Part shown: one piece after another, positions 1 through 5,030 of the stretch
Numbering within the stretch: the stretch's first letter is position 1
How the letters are laid out: each line of letters begins with the position of its first letter
Assembly: GCA_018609785.1 (NCBI GenBank)
Contig: JAHEOE010000016.1
Location: forward strand, 1 to 7,683
DNA length: 7,683 nucleotides
From: Minisyncoccota bacterium
GTDB taxonomy: Bacteria > Patescibacteriota > Minisyncoccia > SW-4-49-11
Direction of reading: 5' to 3'
The notes under the pieces: model-generated
The model's input: the letters and a program-made list of their open reading frames with translations, nothing else
Database searches by the model: none
What the model was told of the DNA's origin: nothing
Translations under genes and position numbers: made by a program

Positions 1-210
1 AACAAATACAGACTTCATATTCAACCAGACAAGCTGTGTCTGAAACACACATATAACGACAACCCACATCAGATATGGTATCAATAAAACCCCCAAAATC
101 TTGGAACGAGAGCTGATAAGAGAAGCCGCCCAAAACGCGGATCCCGTCATGATACATATATCCACAAAAGCTGCAAGTAACGCAACATATGTTCCCTGCA
201 TAATAATAAG
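1..210 (-). pseudogene. TspO/MBR-like membrane protein, C-terminal part, cut by an IS
   Basis: The minus strand is open from 210 to the left edge. It encodes about 70 residues with the end pattern of TspO/MBR (tryptophan-rich sensory) proteins: a hydrophobic helix with an early LLW, a second helix, then LLIPYLMWVVV and a closing LVWLN, matching the family's PYLxWV...LN signature in its last helix. The first two or three helices are missing: the reading frame meets the end of an IS1595-type element at 210. The region beyond the mobile element (1378 onward) is the 3' end of another TspO-like gene, not the missing N-terminus, so the interruption was accompanied by a deletion. It is probably a third member of the TspO-like series at 1381-2239. 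The true 3' end lies outside the window. Family assignment rests on pattern recognition only. Confidence 0.55.
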
Positions 211-241
211 GGACTCCCACAGCAGGAAGTATTAAGAGGTG

Positions 242-523
242 TTAAGAGAGGGGATTATTTATAAGGTTAGTTAATAATAGATGACGTAAATCATCATTAC
301 GATGATTAAAGCGAAACTCAGACTCTTTTAAGAAGAGAGGGAAGTTGGATTTGGTAAATCCTTTGAATTTCGCCATTCGTGACTTAGTAAAGGCCCAAAA
401 CGACTCTATACCGTTAATGTGACGTTTACCCCGAGCAAATTAATTCTAGGAATGATAGATGCGGTAATGTTCATACCCATCTATAATCAGACTATCATAC
501 GCTTTCCATCCATCGGAATAGAT
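242..523 (-). pseudogene. IS1595-family (ISXO2-like) transposase, C-terminal remnant
   Basis: Read on the minus strand from about 523, the frame gives SIYSDGWKAYDSLI, then GYEHYRIYHS, two stop codons, FARGKRHINGIESFWAF and a basic tail ending FRFNHRNDD, with a stop at 242-244. SDGW..YD and the H-N-G-x-E-S-F-W block are hallmark segments of IS1595-type DDE transposases; they carry the second and third catalytic acids. The frame is broken by TAG (446-448) and TAA (440-442) where functional relatives have something like K-N-E. The N-terminal half is missing, cut at the IS5-like boundary near 523. It cannot make an active enzyme. Both stops are single-codon changes in an otherwise well preserved frame, so decay looks recent. 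Confidence 0.8.
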
Positions 524-541
524 GGAGGATGTGACAAAATT
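523..541 (+). repeat. Left inverted repeat of the IS5-like element
   Basis: 19 bases, matching the reverse complement of 1342-1360 except for one G/A difference at 533. Confidence 0.55.
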
Positions 542-555
542 GTAGGAATAAAAAA

Positions 556-618
556 GCAGGGTTCATAAATGGTATATTGAAGGGGTAAAAAATAAAAACA
601 CCCATCTATGAACCCCGC
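556..618 (+). promoter_or_regulatory. Hairpin covering the transposase start codon
   Basis: Bases 556-572 (GCAGGGTTCATAAATGG) pair with 602-618, 15 of 17 positions matching, across a loop of about 29 bases. The right arm contains the transposase ATG at 608-610. In a transcript entering from outside, this fold would hide the start codon. Such start-masking hairpins are known in other IS elements (IS10, IS50) as protection against expression from neighbouring promoters. Function here is inferred from position alone. Confidence 0.45.
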
Positions 619-1384
619 TCCTTCCAATTTAGCACAAAAGTTGAGAGATACGCTACCCGAACGTCAAAACAAAAAAGCGGGAAGAAATAAAATACCCACG
701 GAAATACTCATAGAAGGCATATTGATGCGTATATGTTTTGGAATGCAGTGGCGCTATATACCGCATCATCAAACCGTACGACGATACTGTGAAGAACTAT
801 ATCGCAGGGGAACATTGTTCCAACTTTTAAATGAAGTAACACCTATAGAAAAACGTCCTCAAACATCCATTATTGATGCCACAAATATTAACTGTTGGAA
901 TGCCAATTCGTTAGCACAATATTCGGGGAAATACCACAATTATTGCGTCAAACTGACGGTGAGCGTGGATGAAAACGGCAAGTTACAAGACTTTTCGATT
1001 GATCCGGGAGCCAAACATGATTCCAAGATATTGGATGATATGCTCTCTGAGAGCGAATATTTGCCGTATGATATGTATCTCGACAAAGGATATGAGTCAT
1101 ATGAGCGCCGACGTTGGTTACAAAGTCGGAATTGCCAAGTCCATATGGAGCAAAAGAATTATTCTAAAAACAGAAAGCGCGGTCCTCATTTTCAGTTTAC
1201 CGATGCGGATCGTTCCATTCGCTCCCGAGTGGAACGCTTCTTTAGCATCTTTAAGCAATTTAACTTCTTCCGCTTTGCTTCCGTCCGTAAACGTTCTTCC
1301 CTTAAAATGGCTGTTTGTATCGCTCTCCTCCTTATCCCTTTAATTTTGTTACATCCTCCATTTCCTACTGGAGACCCTTTTTAA
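608..1384 (+). CDS. IS5-family DDE transposase
   Basis: 258 residues, apparently intact. Residues 25-51 (GRNKIP then GMQWRYIP) form the N-terminal helix-turn-helix typical of IS5-type transposases with a DDE_Tnp_4-like core. Candidate catalytic acids are D90 in SIIDATNI, D159 in MYLDKGYES and E209 in SRVERFFSIFKQF, in the expected order and context. The C-terminus reads out through the right inverted repeat (LILLHPP) and through the IS1595 terminal remnant (FPTGDPF). It stops at 1382-1384, so its last residues and stop codon come from outside the IS. Its stop overlaps the stop of the TspO-like gene on the other strand. The ATG at 608 lies in a strong hairpin and has no ribosome binding site. 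The exact IS5 subgroup is not determined. Confidence 0.85.
   Translation: MNPAPSNLAQKLRDTLPERQNKKAGRNKIPTEILIEGILMRICFGMQWRYIPHHQTVRRYCEELYRRGTLFQLLNEVTPIEKRPQTSIIDATNINCWNANSLAQYSGKYHNYCVKLTVSVDENGKLQDFSIDPGAKHDSKILDDMLSESEYLPYDMYLDKGYESYERRRWLQSRNCQVHMEQKNYSKNRKRGPHFQFTDADRSIRSRVERFFSIFKQFNFFRFASVRKRSSLKMAVCIALLLIPLILLHPPFPTGDPF
1342..1360 (-). repeat. Right inverted repeat of the IS5-like element
   Basis: Reverse complement of 523-541 with one mismatch. It is also coding sequence: the transposase frame runs through it. Confidence 0.55.
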
Positions 1385-1770
1385 AACATATTCAACCGAA
1401 TAAGTTCTATAGAGATAATCAGTATAATAATCAACCAAATAAGATACGGAACACATAGAAGAGCAAGTGTCCGTGCACGACTGGATAATTCCCATATTTG
1501 AACTACCGTACCCACGAACATAAGTAAAGTAACAAAAGAACCTCCTAGAACAAGACTATCCATTTTTACAACAATGGGAAATAATACGACTCCAATAATA
1601 TTTGTAATAAATGGAGCAATCAAATACTTTGGCCATCCCTCTCTAATAATTTTATATACTACAATCAAACTTACCAAAGCAAATATTCCAAAAACCGGAA
1701 CCCATAGCTCATTAAGAAATGCAAATGCTTCATCCCCTGGGTACCAAGATGGGGTCTTTATATTAGACAT
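1381..1770 (-). CDS. TspO/MBR-like integral membrane protein (second copy)
   Basis: 129 residues, mostly hydrophobic, about five predicted membrane helices (roughly 21-41, 48-68, 74-92, 99-113, 110-124). The start KTPSWYPG followed by F..LNELW resembles the TspO opening PxWxPP..F..VW, and the end VPYLIW...LIRLN resembles the closing PYLxW...LN. Known family members bind porphyrins or other hydrophobic ligands in the membrane; the ligand here is unknown. The protein lacks the double proline and is shorter than the usual 150-160 residues. The gene lies 61 bases downstream of another TspO-like gene, same strand, after a histidine kinase. Its stop codon sits only a few bases from the end of the mobile element. 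No Shine-Dalgarno is visible upstream of the ATG. Confidence 0.7.
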   Translation of the reverse strand: MSNIKTPSWYPGDEAFAFLNELWVPVFGIFALVSLIVVYKIIREGWPKYLIAPFITNIIGVVLFPIVVKMDSLVLGGSFVTLLMFVGTVVQIWELSSRARTLALLCVPYLIWLIIILIISIELIRLNMF

Positions 1771-1831
1771 GATATACGTATTTACTTTTCTCTATATGTG
1801 TTTTAATAAAAGCACGACTCTTGCCCAGTTA

Positions 1832-2239
1832 TTATATCCCATTCAGTCTCATGAGCTCTAAAACAACCACAATCCCCGTAACTAACCATCCAATATAAGG
1901 GATAAATACCAAGATTACTTTCCAACACCCGGCTTGGACAAGTTCGCCTAAAATCCAAGCTATGGTTAACGCATAAATCAGCATAAGACTACCAACCACA
2001 AAAAGGGAGGGTAAGACAACCATAAACACCCCAAAACCCAGGCTAAAAAACACGTTGACAGCAATTGGTACAAGAATCCGTATGGACAACGTATTACTCC
2101 ATACCAAATACCCTATAATACCAAAAGCCAAAATCGCCATCGGATACGCCGCAATCCAGATATCCCCCAACCAAGAAAAGTCACCTCCCCACTCCGGTTT
2201 TGTAAGAGTTTCGAACCATTGCATGAAATCTGTACTCAT
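1832..2239 (-). CDS. TspO/MBR-like integral membrane protein (first copy)
   Basis: 135 residues with five predicted membrane helices. It opens with WFETLTKPEW then LGDIWIAAYP (residues 8-33), close to the KPxW...F..VW..LYP start of TspO-type proteins in candidate phyla, and ends with FIPYIGWLV and LELMRLNGI (residues 112-135), the PYLxW...LN closing motif. Residues 57-80 match the PIxxN helix position. The usual double proline after KPxW is replaced by GG. The start lies 6 bases past the histidine kinase stop, so the two are almost certainly co-transcribed and perhaps translationally coupled, since no ribosome binding site is seen. A membrane partner or ligand-binding subunit for the kinase is a reasonable inference but unproven. 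Confidence 0.75.
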   Translation of the reverse strand: MSTDFMQWFETLTKPEWGGDFSWLGDIWIAAYPMAILAFGIIGYLVWSNTLSIRILVPIAVNVFFSLGFGVFMVVLPSLFVVGSLMLIYALTIAWILGELVQAGCWKVILVFIPYIGWLVTGIVVVLELMRLNGI

Positions 2240-2245
2240 AAGTAT

Positions 2246-3547
2246 TCAGTTATTTTTTTGAATAAGCGGCAACAAGACATAGAATGTTGTCTGTTCCTTT
2301 AAAGTACTCTCAAACCAAATCTTTCCTCCGTGATTTTTCTCCACAACACGCTTAGCCATCGAAAGACCAAGACCGGTTCCTGTTGTTGCCATATTGGTTG
2401 CGTTTTGCGCTCGATAAAACCGCTCGAAAATTTTATCTTTATCTTCTTCGGGAATCCCAATTCCCTCATTAGTCACCGAAAAGCGTACATTCTGTTCTTG
2501 CCTTTCCCAGTCCACAATCACTTCCGTATCTTCATATGCGTACTTAATCGCGTTACTCAATATATTATCCAGCACATAGCGAATCTGCTTAAAGTCCATT
2601 TCTATGGGAATTTCCGTACGCTCTCCCACTAACCGTATACTCACTCCCCGTTTTTCTGCCTGTTCTTCAACATCACTCTGCGCTTGCTGAATACAGGTAT
2701 ATAAATTCCCTTGTTCAAACTTTCTCTGTACCGTGGAATCATTAATCTCCAGTTCTCGAAGTAAATCTTCCACCAATTTCAACATTTGCGAAATTTTGGA
2801 ACGCGCTTTTTTAAAATATGTCTTCTGTTCTTCAGTTAGCTCACCAATATCCCCGGAAAGCGCCATATCCAAAATCCACTTGGTCCCCGAAAGCGGAGTC
2901 CGCATCTGATGAGCCGACGTGGACATAAAGTCACTTTTGAGCTGGGTCTGTTCTATCAAAGCTTGTTGCTGATCTTCAATAATCCCTTTAATATATTCCA
3001 CAGTAATATAGAACCCAAGCAGATACACCAAAACCACAAATAAATACACAAAGAACGTAAAAAACGCGCTGTCCTGAATAATAAGAAAATCTCGTTTAAA
3101 GAAATAGGTGATTACAAATGAGGTATAGTAAACACCAAGAGTGGAAAACAACAGTTGCCGAAACCGCTCGCTCCGAAACATAAATCCGGCGAACAGAAAA
3201 ATAATCATGAACCCAAGGACCACAACCGGCGTAAATCCGTAAATTAACGCAGCAATCGATAAGGTGCTCAAGTCTGAAATAAAGAGTGCGAATACAAACC
3301 ATTCATACCGTTCGAACACTTCAAATGTGTAATTTTGATGGAGAAGATACTGAATACTCATATATGCCACAACCCAAACCTGAAACAGAATACGTGCCCA
3401 GAGTATGGTGGAGTCGGTAAAGTACAACAATACATCAAGCATCAACGCAATAAAGATAAACAAAAACCGGAACTTCAAGTAATGAATAATATTACTTGCC
3501 AGATCCTCAATTTTTTCTCGATCGCTCTGATTTTGTTTGAGTCTCAT
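2246..3547 (-). CDS. Membrane sensor histidine kinase
   Basis: 433 residues. Six predicted membrane helices occupy about residues 27-183 (27-43, 48-69, 83-104, 107-124, 131-150, 161-183), with no sizeable extracellular domain, so sensing is probably within the membrane. A short coiled linker leads to the HisKA domain with the H-box SAHQMRTPLS; H213 is the likely phosphorylated histidine. The HATPase domain follows with the N-box (N328, N332 in LDNILSNAIKYA), G1 (EGIGIP, 361-366), the F-box FERFYR and G2 (GTGLGLS, 390-396). All catalytic boxes are present, so it should be active. No response regulator gene is in the window. Two TspO-like genes follow directly, the first 6 bases away. The start at 3547 is the first ATG and fits a promoter 31-59 bases upstream. 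Confidence 0.95.
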   Translation of the reverse strand: MRLKQNQSDREKIEDLASNIIHYLKFRFLFIFIALMLDVLLYFTDSTILWARILFQVWVVAYMSIQYLLHQNYTFEVFERYEWFVFALFISDLSTLSIAALIYGFTPVVVLGFMIIFLFAGFMFRSERFRQLLFSTLGVYYTSFVITYFFKRDFLIIQDSAFFTFFVYLFVVLVYLLGFYITVEYIKGIIEDQQQALIEQTQLKSDFMSTSAHQMRTPLSGTKWILDMALSGDIGELTEEQKTYFKKARSKISQMLKLVEDLLRELEINDSTVQRKFEQGNLYTCIQQAQSDVEEQAEKRGVSIRLVGERTEIPIEMDFKQIRYVLDNILSNAIKYAYEDTEVIVDWERQEQNVRFSVTNEGIGIPEEDKDKIFERFYRAQNATNMATTGTGLGLSMAKRVVEKNHGGKIWFESTLKEQTTFYVLLPLIQKNN

Positions 3548-3577
3548 GAAGTTGTATATTGGATAAATCTACTGTTT

Positions 3578-3606
3578 AGTATACATTATCAACACGATAT
3601 ACCCAA
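3578..3606 (-). promoter_or_regulatory. Promoter of the kinase/TspO-like gene block
   Basis: On the minus strand a -35 TTGGGT (3606-3601) and a -10 TATACT (3583-3578) are separated by exactly 17 bases, 30 bases upstream of the kinase ATG. The -35 box lies 2 bases from the foot of the foldback element. Confidence 0.45.
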
Positions 3607-3651
3607 GTTTTTAGAAGCTATCTCAAAATTCTTATAGACAATCTATATCGA

Positions 3652-3724
3652 GGATTATGGCTGATATGAAGGAACCTGGGTTATGGGTAGGTTAGGCTTT
3701 GTGAGTGAATATAAGCCATAATCC
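3652..3724. repeat. Inner hairpin 1
   Basis: GGATTATGGCT (3652-3662) pairs perfectly with 3714-3724. After one mismatch ATAT (3664-3667) pairs with 3709-3712. The 41-base loop (3668-3708) contains GAA.GAA, TATGGGTAGGT, AGGC and AGTGA, all shared with the loop of hairpin 2. Confidence 0.75.
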
Positions 3725-3773
3725 GAGATTAAAACGTTACGTTATATTACTCAAAAGAATATCTATCATACTC

Positions 3774-3864
3774 ATATGAAGGCGACAGAGTGTATGAACG
3801 AATTTTGAATATGGTAGGTCGTAGGCATTAAATGCCAGTGAATACGTCTCTGTCGCCTTCATAT
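3774..3864. repeat. Inner hairpin 2
   Basis: ATATGAAGGCGACAGAG (3774-3790) pairs perfectly with 3848-3864 (17 bp). GTAT (3792-3795) pairs with 3842-3845 after a bulge. The 46-base loop (3796-3841) contains GAACGAA, TATGGTAGGT, AGGC and AGTGA, plus a small internal hairpin GGCAT/ATGCC (3824-3836). Confidence 0.8.
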
Positions 3865-3914
3865 ACTTCCATCTTCAATAATTTTGAGATAACCTCTAGA
3901 ACATATTTCCCATA

Positions 3915-3943
3915 TTGCCTTATAAAAGCCACCAAGCTATAAT
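3915..3943 (+). promoter_or_regulatory. Promoter of yebC-ruvC
   Basis: A -35 TTGCCT (3915-3920), a 17-base spacer and a consensus -10 TATAAT (3938-3943), 24 bases upstream of the yebC ATG. The short leader that would result has no clear Shine-Dalgarno. The -35 lies 13 bases from the right foot of the foldback element. Confidence 0.6.
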
Positions 3944-3967
3944 AAAGCAAGTAAGTAGTTCAAATAT

Positions 3968-4516
3968 ATGGCCGGACACAACAAATGGTCAAAGATCAAA
4001 CGGCAAAAGGCAGTCAATGATACCGAAAAAGGACGTATTTTCGGAGAAGTCGGTAAGATGATTCGCGTGGCCGCTCGCAAAGGAACCGATCCGGAAAAAA
4101 ACGCCGATCTCCGGGCAGCTCTGGAAAAGGCCAAAAAAGTAAACATGCCCAAGAAAAACATCGACCGGGCCTTGAAAAGCGGTTCGGAAAAACACGGAGA
4201 AGAGATGCTATACGAAGGATTCGGACCGGAAGGAGTCGGACTGCTTATAAAAGTATTTACGGACAACACCAACCGCACCGTCGGCGAAGTCCGCAAAGTC
4301 CTCTCCGATCCTGGAGGTTCGCTCGGCACGGACGGTTCGGCCCAATGGATGTTCGAAACAGTCACCCCGCTACAAGAATACCGCGTAGCAATCTCCATGC
4401 CCGTTTCCGAACAGGCGGAACGTTCGGTCGAACAGATTTTAACCGAACTGAATGAGTTGGACGATGTGGAATACGTGTGGACAAGTATTCCGCCCCAAGC
4501 CGAAGACGAGCAATAA
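3968..4516 (+). CDS. yebC: YebC/PmpR/TACO1-family protein, short form
   Basis: 182 residues. The opening MAGHNKWSKIK and the block MPKKNIDRAL (residues 58-67), then YEGFGPEGVGLLI (78-90) and TDNTNRTVGEVR (95-106), are diagnostic of the YebC family. Family members were long annotated as DNA-binding regulators, and more recent work connects them with translation. The usual length is about 240-250. Here, soon after the GSLGTDGSAQWMF segment (residues 117-129), the protein goes almost directly to the final strand region ending LNELDDVEYVWTSIP, so roughly 60 residues of the third domain are missing. The ends and middle are well preserved, so this is a compact form rather than decay. ruvC begins 10 bases downstream on the same strand. 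The ATG follows a good promoter. Confidence 0.95.
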   Translation: MAGHNKWSKIKRQKAVNDTEKGRIFGEVGKMIRVAARKGTDPEKNADLRAALEKAKKVNMPKKNIDRALKSGSEKHGEEMLYEGFGPEGVGLLIKVFTDNTNRTVGEVRKVLSDPGGSLGTDGSAQWMFETVTPLQEYRVAISMPVSEQAERSVEQILTELNELDDVEYVWTSIPPQAEDEQ

Positions 4517-4526
4517 CCCCTTTTTT

Positions 4527-5021
4527 GTGCGTATTTTAGGTATTGATCCGGGAACAGCCACCACAGGCTTTGGGGTTATTGAAGAAGTAACCAAACAACG
4601 CTACATTGTTCATGATTTCGGTACGGTAAAAACCCCGCCCAATGAAACCGATGCCGAACGTTTATACACCATTCGCTCCAATGTAAGCGAGCTTATCAGG
4701 TATTTTCAACCATCTACGGTCGCAATCGAAAAGCTATACTTTTTTCGCAATACCACCACTGTCATTACGGTCGCTCAAGCGCGCGGCGTACTTCTTCTCG
4801 CCGCTCAAGAGCACGGTACTGACATTTATGAATTCACTCCCTTGGAAATTAAACAGGCACTCACCGGTTACGGAAAAGCGCCCAAAGAACAGATGCAACA
4901 GATGGTCCAACACACTCTCGGACTTTCTTCGCGCCCTCGCCCGGACGACGCCGCGGACGGATTAGCCGTCGCTCTTTGTTGCGCCCAGAGCAATTTGGAC
5001 TTCAAAGCGTTTGGGAAATAA
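4527..5021 (+). CDS. ruvC: Holliday junction resolvase RuvC
   Basis: 164 residues from a GTG start. RuvC is a dimeric endonuclease that cuts Holliday junctions symmetrically, normally together with the RuvAB branch-migration motor. The catalytic acids are visible: D7 in RILGIDPGTATTGFG, E68 in VAIEKLYFF, and D141 and D144 in PDDAADGLAVAL. Length and order fit the family (160-173). The GTG at 4527 was chosen because RILGIDPG is the normal N-terminus; an in-frame ATG at 4452 would add 25 residues unlike any RuvC and overlap yebC. The gene is 10 bases behind yebC and probably shares its transcript. No ruvA or ruvB follows: the next gene is convergent and 8 bases away. Confidence 0.95.
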   Translation: MRILGIDPGTATTGFGVIEEVTKQRYIVHDFGTVKTPPNETDAERLYTIRSNVSELIRYFQPSTVAIEKLYFFRNTTTVITVAQARGVLLLAAQEHGTDIYEFTPLEIKQALTGYGKAPKEQMQQMVQHTLGLSSRPRPDDAADGLAVALCCAQSNLDFKAFGK

Positions 5022-5030
5022 AACGCATTT
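5007..5030. terminator. Possible weak hairpin at the ruvC/OLD convergence
   Basis: GCGTTT (5007-5012) pairs with AAACGC (5021-5026) around the ruvC stop codon, followed by ATTTCATT on the + strand. The stem is only 6 bp and the T run is broken, so termination is doubtful. It is the only hairpin seen between the two convergent genes. Confidence 0.2.

Larger units (their letters stand above)
523..1360 (+). mobile_element. IS5-like insertion sequence
   Basis: A 19-base sequence at 523-541 starting TGGAGGATGT recurs as its reverse complement at 1342-1360 with 18 of 19 positions identical; these are the proposed terminal inverted repeats. The enclosed 838 bases contain one transposase gene in the + direction. 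The left boundary coincides with the point where the IS1595-type frame stops being recognisable, which supports the junction. No duplicated target can be read because the host element is deleted on the right side. The exact ends could be a few bases off. Confidence 0.55.
210..1377. mobile_element. Nested IS: degraded IS1595-type element containing an IS5-like element
   Basis: The outer ends are imperfect inverted repeats. The + strand at 210-230 begins GGGACTCC then AGCAGGAAGT; the reverse strand from 1377 inward begins GGGTCTCC then AGTAGGAAAT (15 of 18 positions after a 3-base gap). Inside, 242-522 is the C-terminal part of an IS1595-type transposase and 523-1360 is an IS5-like element. The IS1595 N-terminal half is absent, leaving only about 17 bases of its far end beside the IS5-like element. 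The bases just outside (202-209 and 1378-1385) do not match, so there is no target duplication. The host sequences on the two sides belong to different TspO-like genes. A deletion after insertion is the simplest explanation. Confidence 0.6.
3609..3901. other. 293-bp foldback element: outer stem enclosing two hairpins
   Basis: The 420-base gene-free stretch between the kinase and yebC is mostly this structure. The outer arms 3609-3630 and 3880-3901 pair at 19 of 22 positions plus a G-T, with a perfect 11-bp core ATCTCAAAATT. Inside are two hairpins in the same orientation, at 3652-3724 and 3774-3864. Between them, 3733-3743 is AACGTTACGTT, an odd-length palindrome. It could be a non-autonomous mobile element (the outer arms resemble IS termini), a structured RNA, or a regulatory DNA structure. 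TAGA occurs beside both ends (3612-3615, 3897-3900) but is too short to call a target duplication. No coding frame of note is present. Confidence 0.7.

Noticed and set aside
440..448. Recoded stop codons in the IS1595-type frame
   Set aside because: TAG and TAA occur together in a truncated gene, and both serve as normal stops elsewhere in the window; decay is simpler.
3652..3864. CRISPR array from the two similar hairpins
   Set aside because: There are only two units, the similar part is in the loops, and no constant repeats or equal spacers exist.
3609..3901. Foldback element as an ordinary bidirectional terminator
   Set aside because: It lies between divergent promoters, upstream of both genes, has loops over 40 bases and no T-run after the stems.
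3937..4398. 153-codon open frame opposite yebC
   Set aside because: It is antisense to a well conserved gene and its sequence is low-complexity without family features.
4452..4526. Longer ruvC from an ATG inside yebC
   Set aside because: The added 25 residues do not resemble RuvC, overlap yebC by 65 bases, and the GTG at 4527 gives the standard N-terminus.
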